In this document: positions 22,643 to 31,026 of the stretch, in pieces | Numbering within the stretch: the first letter of the stretch is position 1 | Layout: the number at the start of each line of letters is the position of its first letter | Assembly: GCF_003696215.1 (NCBI RefSeq) | Contig: NZ_RFFG01000021.1 | Coordinates: forward strand, 1 to 64,000 | DNA from: Actinomadura harenae | GTDB lineage: Bacteria > Actinomycetota > Actinomycetes > Streptosporangiales > Streptosporangiaceae | Length of the DNA: 64,000 nucleotides | Direction: 5' to 3' | Program-made: the position numbers and the translations under genes | The notes under the pieces: generated by a model | Databases searched by the model: none | Told to the model about the DNA's origin: nothing | The model's input: the letters and a program-made list of their open reading frames with translations, nothing else

Positions 22643-24226
22643 ATGAACACTGAAGGGCTCTTCCTCCGGCCGAACGTCATCATCGAGCCGCTGGTCGACG
22701 GGTTCTCCGCGTGGTTCCACTCGGTGGCGCCCGTCCAGGCCGCGATGAACCTCGCGTTCCTCCAGGTGCCGCTCCTGGAGTCGTATCTGGAATCCCCGTC
22801 GACGCACACCGAGGCCAGCCGGAACCCGGCGCTGCGCGGTGGGTACTTCATCAACATCGACGAGGAGCGCGCCGAGGACGTCCGGGCACTGCTGGACGCC
22901 ATCCGCCGGGACCGCGCCCCGATGCTGCGTTTCGCCGAGGCCGTCGTCGAGGCCGAGGACCTGCTGCGCGAGCACGCGACGGGCTACGACCTGACCCCGC
23001 TCTACGCCAGGCTCCCGGCGGAGCTGGCCGGGCTCGTCGAGCTCGTCTACGACACCAACAGCCAGGCGTCGCTGCGCTTCCTGGAGCCGGTCGTGTACCG
23101 CAGCGCGGTGCACACCGAGGCGCGCCAGTCGGTCCAGCTGTCGATCGAGCCGGGCGTCGAGCGCCCCTTCGTCCTCAGCACCCCGCGCCTGTCCTCCCCG
23201 GACGTCCTCGACCTGGGGATCCCGTTCCGGCACCCGGGTCTGGACGCACTGTTCGGCACCCGCCTGCGCCCGGCGACGCTCGGGTCCCTCCGCGACGCGC
23301 TGGAACTCGACGACGCGGGCGCCGCCCAGCTGTCCGGCTTGCTCACCAGCGACCCGTCCCAGGCCCCCGACCGGCACATCGACGGCGGCGGGAGGATCCG
23401 CTACCTCGGCCACGCCTGCCTGCTGTTCCAGACGCCCGAGGCCGCGATCCTCACCGACCCGTTCATCAGCGCCGACACGACGGCCACCGACCGCTACACG
23501 CTCGCCGACCTCCCCGACCACATCGACCTGGTGCTCCTCACCCACGGCCACCAAGACCACGTCGTCCTGGAGACCCTGCTCCAGCTCCGGGGACGCGTGG
23601 GCGCGGTCGTCGTGCCCCGCTCGTCCGGCGGGGGGATGGCCGACCCGTCCCTCAGGCTGTACCTGGAGGGCGCGGGCTTCCCGGTCGTGGAGGTCGACTC
23701 GTTCGAGGAGGTCCCCTTCCCCGGGGGCCGCGTGACCGCGACCCCGTTCCTCGGCGAGCACGCCGACCTCGACATCCGCGCCAAGTCGACCTACTGGATC
23801 GAGCTCGCGGGCCGGAGGATCTTCGTCGGCGCCGACTCGTCCGGCATCGACCCGATGCTCTACCGGCACGTCCGCGGCCAGCTCGGCAAGGCGGACGTCG
23901 CCTTCGTCGGGATGGAGTGCGACGGCGCGCCCCTGACCTGGCTCTACCAGGCCCTGCTGACCAAGCCCGTCCCGCGCGCGATGAACATCACCCGCAAGCT
24001 CTCCGGTTCGGACGCCGAGCAGGCCGCCGCCATCGTCACCGAACTGGGCGCCGACGAGGCCTACGTCTACGCGATGGGCGAGGAGCCCTGGCTGGGCCAC
24101 GTCATGGCCACCAGCTACAACGAGGACTCCTACCAGCTCAAGCAGATCGAGAAGTTCGAGTCGTGGTGCGCGGAGAACAGCGTCCGCTCCGGCCACCTCT
24201 ACGGCCGGCGCGAATGGCGCTGGTGA
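22643..24226 (+). CDS. CmlA-like metallo-beta-lactamase-fold diiron hydroxylase
   Basis: 527 residues from ATG 22643; a TTG three codons earlier is in frame. An N-terminal domain of about 240 residues (NVIIEPLVDGFSAWFHSVAP, YARLPAELAGLVELVYDTNS, FVLSTPRL) precedes an MBL-fold domain. Metal-ligand candidates are H301, H303, D305 and H306 in THGHQDH, E372 in GEHADL and D398 in GADSSG, close in number and order to CmlA of the chloramphenicol pathway, which is a similar length. GMECDGAPLTWLY is another family hallmark. CmlA hydroxylates the beta-carbon of an aminoacyl chain held on a carrier domain, so I infer beta-hydroxylation of an NRPS-bound residue. Divergent from NRPS1. Confidence 0.8.
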   Translation: MNTEGLFLRPNVIIEPLVDGFSAWFHSVAPVQAAMNLAFLQVPLLESYLESPSTHTEASRNPALRGGYFINIDEERAEDVRALLDAIRRDRAPMLRFAEAVVEAEDLLREHATGYDLTPLYARLPAELAGLVELVYDTNSQASLRFLEPVVYRSAVHTEARQSVQLSIEPGVERPFVLSTPRLSSPDVLDLGIPFRHPGLDALFGTRLRPATLGSLRDALELDDAGAAQLSGLLTSDPSQAPDRHIDGGGRIRYLGHACLLFQTPEAAILTDPFISADTTATDRYTLADLPDHIDLVLLTHGHQDHVVLETLLQLRGRVGAVVVPRSSGGGMADPSLRLYLEGAGFPVVEVDSFEEVPFPGGRVTATPFLGEHADLDIRAKSTYWIELAGRRIFVGADSSGIDPMLYRHVRGQLGKADVAFVGMECDGAPLTWLYQALLTKPVPRAMNITRKLSGSDAEQAAAIVTELGADEAYVYAMGEEPWLGHVMATSYNEDSYQLKQIEKFESWCAENSVRSGHLYGRREWRW

Positions 24227-24242
24227 CCCCACCCCTTTGACC

Positions 24243-24292
24243 CGCCGCCGCCTCAGCGAGGTTCCCCCCGACCCATCGCCGAGGCGGCGGCG
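24243..24292. terminator. Bidirectional hairpin between convergent genes
   Basis: Perfect 12-bp stem CGCCGCCGCCTC (24243-24254) / GAGGCGGCGGCG (24281-24292) with a 26-nt loop, between the hydroxylase stop and the MFS stop. No T-run. Confidence 0.6.
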
Positions 24293-24295
24293 TCC

Positions 24296-25519
24296 TCATT
24301 GAACGTCGGCCTCGACCGCCGGGCGCGCCCGGCGGTCGAGCGCACCGGCCAGGACGGCCACGAGCAGGCCGGCCCCGGCGAGGAGCGCACCGATCCAGGC
24401 CGGGGCCGTGTACCCGAGACCCGCGCCGATCGCGCCGCCGCCGAGCCAGGCGGCGACGGCGTTGCCGAGGTTGAAGGCGGCGATGTTGGCGGCCGAGGCG
24501 AGCGCGGGCGCGTCCGCCGCCTTCTCCATCACCCGGGTCTGGACGGCGGGCACGAGCATGAACCCGGTGACGCCGAGGGCCAGGAGCGTCAGCGCGGCGG
24601 GCACCCGGGCGTGCGCCGTCACCGCGAACACGCCGAGCACCAGCGTGATGCCCGCGAGCGAGGTGTACAGCGCGGGCATCGGACGGCGGTCGGCGGCCCG
24701 TCCGCCCGCCAGGTTCCCGGCGAACAGTCCCGCACCGAGCAGCACCAGCAGCCACGGCACCGCGCCCGAGCCGAAGCCCGCGACACGGGTCATGATCGGG
24801 GCCACGTAGGTGACCGTGCCGAAGACCGCGCCGAACCCGAGCGCGGTGACGGCCAGCGCGAGCCACACCTGGACCTGGCCGAACACCCGCAGCTCGGCCC
24901 GCAGGCCGCCGGACGCCTCGGACGGCCGCGCCGGGACGAGCAGGGCGATGCCGGCCAGGCTGACCACTCCGACGGCGGTGACCGCCCAGAACGTCGAACG
25001 CCACCCGAGCTGCTGGCCGAGCGCGGTGCCCAGCGGCACGCCGAGCACGTTGGCGGCGGTGAGCCCGGTGAACATCAGAGCCACCGCCGAGGCCCTCCTG
25101 GCCGGGGCGACCAGGCTCGCCGCGACCACCGAGCCGATGCCGAAGAACGCGCCGTGGGTGAGCGCGGCGACGATCCGCCCGGCCATCAGCACACCGTAGG
25201 ACGGCGCCAGCGCGGAGATCAGATTGCCCGCGATGAACAGCGCCATGAGCCCCGCCAGCATGGTCTTGCGCGGGACCCGGGTTCCGGCGGCCGTCAGCAG
25301 CGGCGCGCCGACGGCGACGCTGATCGCGTACGCGGAGACCAGCAGGCCCGCCGCCGGGATGGAGACGCCGACGTCGGCGGAGATCTCCGGCAGCAGCCCC
25401 GCGATGACGAACTCGGTGAGGCCGATGCCGAACGCCCCGACCGCCAGGGCCAGGAGCGCCCCGGGCATCGCGCGCGCCGTCCCGGACACGGGCGTTCCCG
25501 TGATCGACTCGGTGGTCAT
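24296..25519 (-). CDS. MFS transporter, DHA1 drug-efflux type
   Basis: 407 residues from ATG 25519 with about twelve hydrophobic segments. The first helix region reads FGIGLTEFVIAGLLPEIS, typical of the AraJ/Cml-type DHA1 antiporters. Downstream are GRIVAALTHGAFFGIGSVVA and GVPLGTALGQQLGWRSTFW, the motif C and loop 4-5 landmarks. It is probably a proton-driven exporter of small hydrophobic compounds. It is coupled to the upstream hypothetical gene (4-bp overlap). Convergent to the hydroxylase gene, it may or may not belong to the peptide locus. Confidence 0.88.
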   Translation of the reverse strand: MTTESITGTPVSGTARAMPGALLALAVGAFGIGLTEFVIAGLLPEISADVGVSIPAAGLLVSAYAISVAVGAPLLTAAGTRVPRKTMLAGLMALFIAGNLISALAPSYGVLMAGRIVAALTHGAFFGIGSVVAASLVAPARRASAVALMFTGLTAANVLGVPLGTALGQQLGWRSTFWAVTAVGVVSLAGIALLVPARPSEASGGLRAELRVFGQVQVWLALAVTALGFGAVFGTVTYVAPIMTRVAGFGSGAVPWLLVLLGAGLFAGNLAGGRAADRRPMPALYTSLAGITLVLGVFAVTAHARVPAALTLLALGVTGFMLVPAVQTRVMEKAADAPALASAANIAAFNLGNAVAAWLGGGAIGAGLGYTAPAWIGALLAGAGLLVAVLAGALDRRARPAVEADVQ

Positions 25520-26040
25520 GCCGGGTCCGCCCCGGCGTCGGCGGGGACGATCCGATGGCCGCCCTGGAAGACGAGGTTGTGCAGGTCGGCGGCCGCGACG
25601 GCGCGGAGCGTGGGCAGTTCGGCGGCGGCGTCCCGCTCGGTGACGACGTTCAACGGCCACTGGCCCACGGTCCCTCCCTGAAGGTGCGGGTGATGGAATC
25701 CGGCGCCGTAGAAGGCGTGCAGGAGGACCGGGGCGAGACCGGCGGCCTTCTGCGCGGGCCAGGACAACTCCCACCGGGCGTCCAGGCCGCGTTCCGGGGT
25801 GCGGCGGACGCCGGTGGCGTGCACCTGTCCGGTGCCGTGCAGCAGGTGGGTGTTCATCTCGTCCAGGACCCGGCGGGCGTGGGGGTCGACGAGCGGCACC
25901 GCTCGCAGGAACAGCAGTTCCTTGCCGGGCCGGTCGCGGACGGGACGGGCGGGCGGGTGTCCGTGGGTGCCGTCGCGCAGATCGGTGAAGTGCCGCAGCA
26001 GCGAGGCCAGATGCGCCGGGGGCGCACCAGAGGTGTCCAT
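25516..26040 (-). CDS. Hypothetical protein coupled to MFS transporter
   Basis: 174 residues, family not recognised. Soluble, His-rich (HHPHLQGG, FTDLRDGTHGH) with a conserved-looking core ARWELSWPAQKAAGLAPVLL. Its stop overlaps the MFS start in ATGA, so the products are made together. Confidence 0.65.
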   Translation of the reverse strand: MDTSGAPPAHLASLLRHFTDLRDGTHGHPPARPVRDRPGKELLFLRAVPLVDPHARRVLDEMNTHLLHGTGQVHATGVRRTPERGLDARWELSWPAQKAAGLAPVLLHAFYGAGFHHPHLQGGTVGQWPLNVVTERDAAAELPTLRAVAAADLHNLVFQGGHRIVPADAGADPA

Positions 26041-26119
26041 GGGGTTCCTGTTCGTGGCGTGCCGCCCGCCCGGTGCGTCCCGGGCGGGCGTCGGAGCGGT
26101 CGGGTCAGTGCAGGTCAGG

Positions 26120-27406
26120 TCAGTGCAGGTCGGCGAGGTTCACCGCGTCGGCCATGGCCTTGTATCCGGCCGCGTTGGGGTGCTTGTGGTCGCCGCTGTC
26201 GAAGCCCGGACGGAGCCGTTCGGAGTCGTCCGGGTCCGCGACGGCCCTGTTGAAGTCGACGACCGCGTCGTACTCGCCGGAGGTGCGGATCCACTGGTTG
26301 AGCTGCCGGATCTTGGCGGCGGACTTCGGCGTGTAGTACTCGGCGCCGCCCATCGGCAGCAGCGTTCCGCCGACCACCCTGATGCCCTGGGCGTGCGCCC
26401 GGCGGATGACGGCGCGGTATCCGGCGATCAGCTCGGCGACGCCGCGGTCGGGGTTCGGCTTGAACGTGGGGATGTCGGCCTCGCTGAACCCGACGTCGTT
26501 CAGGCCCGCCAGGAGGATCATCGTGCTGACGCGCGGGTTCGCCAGGACGTCCCGCTGGAGCCGGGTGCCGATCTTCTCCCCGAACCAGGCCGAGTCCGAC
26601 AGGAGCATGGCGCCGCCGATGCCCGCGTTGAGCACCGGCCGCTGCCGTCCCGCCGAGGCCAGGCGGTCGGCGAGCCGGTCGGGATAACGGGAGTCGGCGT
26701 CGTTGCCGGATCCGAACCCGTCCGTGATGGAGTCGCCGACGGCCACGACCGTGTCGCGGCGGGCCGGTCCCCCGGCCGCCTCGACGCCGGACAGGTAGTA
26801 CCACGAGTGCGTGGTGTCGCCCTTGGGGAAGGCCGACCCGTCGGTGTCGGCCCGGTGGTCCCCGGACGTCCGGTAGGTGGTGGCGTACCCCTGGAGGTGC
26901 GTGGTGGCGGGTCCGGTCGTCTCCGGCAGGTACAGGGTGACCGTCACCGACTCCAGCGGCTTCACCGTCACGTCCGCCGCCTCGCTCACCACCTGGCCGC
27001 CCGCCGGGACGTCCACCGAGCGCGCGCCGTGCCCGAAGGCGAGGTGCCGCAGCGACCCCGGGCTCACCGCCGCGCCCTTCCCGGTCCGGGCGATCGTCGC
27101 CCCGGCCACCTTCAGCGGCGAGCCGCCGTACTGGTTGGACAGGCGGATCCGCAGCCGCGTCCCGCCGTCGGTGACCCGCACGACCTGCCGCACCGTCTGC
27201 CGCGAGAATCCGGCCTCCGACCAGTTCGGTTCGAAGCCGATGCTCGGCCGCTGCATCGCCGCCTCCCAGCCCGTCGTCCATCCGTTCGCGACGGCGGGGA
27301 CGCGGGCCGGGGCGGACGCGGCGGCCGCGACGGCGCCGGTGCCCCCCACGGCCAGCGCGAGGGCGGGGACGAGCATGAGGGCGCGGCGGCGGTTGGTGTT
27401 CATCAT
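26120..27406 (-). CDS. Secreted SGNH/GDSL hydrolase
   Basis: 428 residues with a twin-Met start; ATG 27406 is chosen. The N-terminus is a signal peptide with NRRRALMLV, a hydrophobic run and AAAASAPA. A beta-rich domain of about 150 residues precedes the hydrolase core with block I VAVGDSITDG, block II GIGGAM, block III LAGLNDVG and block V DHKHPNAAG, giving Ser, Gly, Asn and the Asp/His pair. This arrangement is usual in actinomycete secreted esterases. The substrate is unknown. Divergent from the LysR gene. Confidence 0.9.
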   Translation of the reverse strand: MMNTNRRRALMLVPALALAVGGTGAVAAAASAPARVPAVANGWTTGWEAAMQRPSIGFEPNWSEAGFSRQTVRQVVRVTDGGTRLRIRLSNQYGGSPLKVAGATIARTGKGAAVSPGSLRHLAFGHGARSVDVPAGGQVVSEAADVTVKPLESVTVTLYLPETTGPATTHLQGYATTYRTSGDHRADTDGSAFPKGDTTHSWYYLSGVEAAGGPARRDTVVAVGDSITDGFGSGNDADSRYPDRLADRLASAGRQRPVLNAGIGGAMLLSDSAWFGEKIGTRLQRDVLANPRVSTMILLAGLNDVGFSEADIPTFKPNPDRGVAELIAGYRAVIRRAHAQGIRVVGGTLLPMGGAEYYTPKSAAKIRQLNQWIRTSGEYDAVVDFNRAVADPDDSERLRPGFDSGDHKHPNAAGYKAMADAVNLADLH

Positions 27407-27461
27407 GGTGTTTCCTCTGGTCAGATGCCCGATTTGGACGTGACCAGCATTGAAGGTCGAG

Positions 27462-27485
27462 AATGTCCGGATCAAGATCGACATT
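27462..27485. promoter_or_regulatory. LysR-type operator candidate
   Basis: AATGTC (27462-27467) and GACATT (27480-27485) are inverted, spacer 12, in the 118-bp gap between the divergent hydrolase and LysR genes, 40 bp before the LysR start. Confidence 0.4.
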
Positions 27486-27524
27486 GGACACGTCCGGTGA
27501 GCCCGGCTCACCGATGGAGGCGCC

Positions 27525-28430
27525 GTGGAACGGCATGAGATCGAGACGTTCCTGACGCTCGCCGAGGAACTGCACTTCCGGCGCACGGCCGACCGGCTCG
27601 GGCTGGCCCAGGGCCGCGTCAGCCAGATCGTCAAGAAGCTCGAGCGCCAGATCGGCGCACCCCTGTTCGACCGCACCAGCCGCCACGTCGCCCTCACCCC
27701 GATCGGGCAGCGGCTGCGCGACGGGATCCTGCCGGGCCACCGGCAGATCCAGTGGGCGATCGGGCAGGCCCGCACCGCCGCGCGCGGCTTCGCCGGACCG
27801 ATCCGCGTGGGCTTCTCCGCGCCCTGGTCGGGCGAGGCCGTCATCGCCGCGTCCGACCTGTTCCAGGCCCGCCACCCCGACGCGGAGGTCCACTACAGGG
27901 AGGTGCAGCTCACCGACCCGCTGGGGCCGATGCGCGCAGGGGAGGTCGACCTCCAGCTCACCGAGCTCCCCATCCATGAACCCGACATCGCCGTCGGCTC
28001 CGTGGTGTTCAGCGAACGCCGCGCCCTCATGGTCCCCGCGGGCCACCCGTTCGCCGAACGCCCGTCGGTGTCGCTGGACGACCTGGCCAGCACCACCCTG
28101 ATCCCCGTGGCGGGCGAAGCCGTCCCCCAGTACTGGCTGGACGCCCACTATCCCCGCCGCACCCCGTCCGGGCAGCCCATCCCCCACGGCCCCGGCGCGA
28201 CCTACTGGCAGGAGGCCCTCTCCCTGGTCGGCTCGGGCAAGGGCGTCTCGATCACCTGCGTCCGCGCCGGCGGGTACTACGCGCGCCCGGACGTCGTCAT
28301 CGTCCCCTTCCACGACGCGCCCCCGATCGAATACGCCCTGCTCTGGCCCGTATCCCGCCAAACCGCGAGGGTCCAGGGCTTCGCCGAACTCGTGGCCCAG
28401 AGCGTTTCGCGCCGGCCACCGGAACGATGA
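27525..28430 (+). CDS. LysR-family transcriptional regulator
   Basis: 301 residues from GTG 27525. The N-terminal HTH reads MERHEIETFLTLAEELHFRR ... QGRVSQIVKKLERQIGAPLF, the LysR signature, followed by DRTSRHVALTPIG. The remaining 210 residues form the periplasmic-binding-like effector domain (IRVGFSAPWSG). Divergent from the SGNH hydrolase, its likely target. The stop overlaps the next gene in ATGA. Confidence 0.92.
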   Translation: MERHEIETFLTLAEELHFRRTADRLGLAQGRVSQIVKKLERQIGAPLFDRTSRHVALTPIGQRLRDGILPGHRQIQWAIGQARTAARGFAGPIRVGFSAPWSGEAVIAASDLFQARHPDAEVHYREVQLTDPLGPMRAGEVDLQLTELPIHEPDIAVGSVVFSERRALMVPAGHPFAERPSVSLDDLASTTLIPVAGEAVPQYWLDAHYPRRTPSGQPIPHGPGATYWQEALSLVGSGKGVSITCVRAGGYYARPDVVIVPFHDAPPIEYALLWPVSRQTARVQGFAELVAQSVSRRPPER

Positions 28431-29182
28431 GCCGAACTCACCGCCGATCACCCCCGTCAGCTCGTGGCGCCGACTCGTCGGCGCCGCCCCAAAGGCGTAG
28501 ATGCCCGACCGATTCCGAGCGTGACCGGCCCCGGCCCGACACGCCCCTGACCTGCGACGCCCTGATCGCGCAGGCGGTCGGCGCGGTGGTCCGCCGTCTG
28601 GACGAGGACGACCTGCTGGCCGGTCTCCTCGTCCTCCGCTACTGGGAGGGCGGCCCCCACGTGCGGCTGCGTCTGCGCCCCACCGGACGGACCGCCGCCG
28701 TCGAGGCCCTGACCACGACCACACTCAGGAACCACCTGGCCGCCCACCCGGCGCAAGGCACCTGGGACCCGATTCGATACGCCAGTGCCGCCGAACGTTT
28801 CGCCGCCGCTGGGGGCATGTCGGACCATGACCGCCGCCTCCATCCCTACGGACGCGTAGCTCGCCGCAGCCTCGCTCAGCGACGCGGCCCTACTACGTCC
28901 GCCACTGGACGCCGCGGCCCCGAACCCGAGATGCGGCAACCGCACACCATCGACTTCCACGAGATCCTGCTCGGCACCGGCCGCTACAAGACCGAGGTCC
29001 TCTCGTCCTCCTGGTTCCTCGGCCACCGCCTCGCGATCAACATGCTCTACGCCCACCTGGCGAGAGTCGGCCTCGCCCCGCTCCAGCGCTACCTGTTCTG
29101 CCACCTGCTGGCCGCGGCCGTCGAGGACGAGTACAACGTGTCCCCGGTGGCCCGAGCCCAAGCCTGGGCCCAACACTCCTGA
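28427..29182 (+). CDS. Protein with lantibiotic-dehydratase C-terminal-like segment
   Basis: 251 residues. Residues 43-130 include R71-R84 (RYWEGGPHVRLRLR), the hallmark of the C-terminal domain of LanB-type dehydratases and thiopeptide-type bacteriocin biosynthesis proteins, where W-x-F-I-R-Y-W-x-G-G-P-H-L-R is found. The first 40 residues are Pro/Arg-rich and may not be translated. After about residue 135 the expected P-E-x-x-R-Y-G-G segment is not clear, although SSSWFLGHRLAINML resembles the following helix. It may be a stand-alone elimination-domain protein with a frameshift or a decayed fragment. No full dehydratase or precursor peptide was seen near it. Confidence 0.55.
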   Translation: MSRTHRRSPPSARGADSSAPPQRRRCPTDSERDRPRPDTPLTCDALIAQAVGAVVRRLDEDDLLAGLLVLRYWEGGPHVRLRLRPTGRTAAVEALTTTTLRNHLAAHPAQGTWDPIRYASAAERFAAAGGMSDHDRRLHPYGRVARRSLAQRRGPTTSATGRRGPEPEMRQPHTIDFHEILLGTGRYKTEVLSSSWFLGHRLAINMLYAHLARVGLAPLQRYLFCHLLAAAVEDEYNVSPVARAQAWAQHS

Positions 29183-29203
29183 ACCCCCACGGCGCCCTGC
29201 CGG

Positions 29204-29803
29204 TCAGCGAGAGCCTGAACGCCGGGACGTCGCCTCCGGGGCCGACGACAGGCCCGCATCGCGCATGATCTGTTCCACCGTGCCCCGCAAGGGCTGGTCG
29301 GGGCCGATCACGGTCTCATGCCTTCCGGGCAGCAGATCCCGTTCGCGGTACCACTGGGCCATTTCCGGCTCTCCGAATTCGTGCGCGTTCGGCTTGGTCG
29401 CGTGACGGCGCAGGGTCTCGGCGAACGGAATGTCCATGTAGTACAGAAGGCTCGGCCCGGAATGGTCGGCGACCAGGCTTCGAATCATCGAACCGTAACG
29501 GTCGCTGTAAAGGATCCCTTCGAGTAGAACGTGATACCCGTGCCCCAGGCTCCAGCGCGCGATGGTGTCGATCAGGTCGATGTTCGCAGCTCCAGGGACA
29601 TCCCGGTCCCGTAGCATCTGCCGCCGGACCACGTCCTGGGGGATGACCGCCAGATCCCTGTTCCTGTAGAGGCGCCTGATCTCGGCCGCGACACTGGACT
29701 TGCCCGAACCAGAGTTGCCACGCAGCACGATCAACGTCTGCGAGGCACGGGTGCCGGCTCCGGCACACGCTTCTGATTCGTCGTGAACGCCGGGCATGGA
29801 CAT
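29204..29803 (-). CDS. P-loop kinase-like protein
   Basis: 199 residues from ATG 29803; earlier starts at 29836 or 29914 are possible. Walker A GNSGSGKSS is near residue 31. The later layout (AVIPQDVVRRQMLRD, GYHVLLEGILYSDRYG, YYMDIPFAETLRRHATK) fits small AAA/zeta-toxin-like or chloramphenicol-phosphotransferase-like kinases. The phosphate acceptor is unknown. It stands alone between the RiPP-like gene and a LuxR-type regulator. Confidence 0.75.
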   Translation of the reverse strand: MSMPGVHDESEACAGAGTRASQTLIVLRGNSGSGKSSVAAEIRRLYRNRDLAVIPQDVVRRQMLRDRDVPGAANIDLIDTIARWSLGHGYHVLLEGILYSDRYGSMIRSLVADHSGPSLLYYMDIPFAETLRRHATKPNAHEFGEPEMAQWYRERDLLPGRHETVIGPDQPLRGTVEQIMRDAGLSSAPEATSRRSGSR

Positions 29804-29943
29804 GGGCTCGACGCTACCGGAGTGAGCACGGCCCATCGCGGCAAGGCGCGTGCTCACCCCCGGTTGGAATTGCGGTCGAGCATGACCCCGCCGAGGGGAC
29901 GGCGGCGGCACCATCCCGGTTCATCGCCGACGGTCGAATCGGG

Positions 29944-30903
29944 TCAGGAACGGCCGTCGAGGTCGCGGGCGGCCTGAAGGCCCGCCTGGAAACGGGTCCG
30001 GACGCCGAGACGCTGCATCAGTTCGCTGACGCGGCGGTTGAGGGTCCGGACGCTGATGCCGAGCTGCCGCGCGGTCGCGTCGTCCTTCAGGCCGGCGGCC
30101 AGCAGGGTGAGCAGCTGCCGGTCGAGGTCGGTCTCGATCGGGGCGTCCTGGCCCGGGATGGGGATCGCGCTGGCCCAGAGCAGCTCGAACAGGCGGACCA
30201 GCGCGTCCAGCAGGTTCCCGGCGTGGATGACGAACGCGCTGTCGACCATCTCCCGCTCGTCGCTGCTGAACGGCAGGATCGCGGTCCGCCCGTCGGCGAT
30301 GGCGAGCTTGAGCGGGATGTCCACGTGCAGCCGCGCCTCCTCCCCGGCCGCGATGGTCTGCGCGAACGTCTCGAACGCGCCCGGGACCTCCAGCGCCTCG
30401 GGGGCGTACAGGCCGCGCACCCGGACGCCGCGCGCGAGCATCTCCAGTTCCGCCTGGTTGGGTTCGGAGGGCTCCTGCGCGTAGGGCGGCCGGTCCAGGA
30501 CGAGCACCTCGTGCCAGGCCGCCCGCTGGAGCCGGTCGAACCGCGCGGCGACCGCGTCCTGCCCGAAGAGGATCTCGACCTGGTCCTCGGGACGGTGCCG
30601 GGCGTCGACGGGCAGCTCGGCGAGCAGCGCGCGGGCCGTCGCGCGGGCGCTGGTCACGCGTTCCTGCCAGCGGGTGGCCAGCATCTCGACGGCGGCGTCC
30701 GGTCGTGTGGCGGCGAGCCGGACCGGTGCGCCGGGCAGCGGGTTGACCAGGGCGAGTTCCTCCAGCCGGGCCAGCACCGGACCGAGTTCGGCGGAGGTGA
30801 GGCCGGCCCTTTCGGCCAGCTCGTCGCGGGTCAGTGGCGGGTGGCGCAGCAGCAGCCGATAGATCCCCTCATCGGCCTTCGTCACCCCGAACGCCTCCAG
30901 CAT
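29944..30903 (-). CDS. LuxR-type HTH regulator with TrmB-like N-terminus
   Basis: 319 residues from ATG 30903. The N-terminal wHTH (DEGIYRLLLRHPPLTRDELA) is TrmB-like, the middle domain resembles a PLD-like or sugar-sensing fold (VEILFGQDAVAARFDRLQRA), and the C-terminus is a LuxR HTH (LLTLLAAGLKDDATARQLGI then RTLNRRVSELMQRLG). This three-part layout is common in actinomycetes. Divergent from the secreted repeat protein at 31027 with 123 bp between them. Confidence 0.85.
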   Translation of the reverse strand: MLEAFGVTKADEGIYRLLLRHPPLTRDELAERAGLTSAELGPVLARLEELALVNPLPGAPVRLAATRPDAAVEMLATRWQERVTSARATARALLAELPVDARHRPEDQVEILFGQDAVAARFDRLQRAAWHEVLVLDRPPYAQEPSEPNQAELEMLARGVRVRGLYAPEALEVPGAFETFAQTIAAGEEARLHVDIPLKLAIADGRTAILPFSSDEREMVDSAFVIHAGNLLDALVRLFELLWASAIPIPGQDAPIETDLDRQLLTLLAAGLKDDATARQLGISVRTLNRRVSELMQRLGVRTRFQAGLQAARDLDGRS

Positions 30904-31026
30904 GCGCGTCCCTCCCCAGGTTGACGTGTTCTCGACGTGGCATCGGTCCGCCAACCAAGATCGTGGACGGGGGGCCACGTGATCACGTTACCTCGTTAAG
31001 GACACCCGAAAACCGAGGGAGCGCAC

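Noticed and set aside
24296..25519. MFS gene as part of the peptide cluster
   Set aside because: It is convergent, separated by a strong hairpin, and coupled to an unrelated hypothetical gene; NRPS2 already carries its own exporter. Membership cannot be supported.
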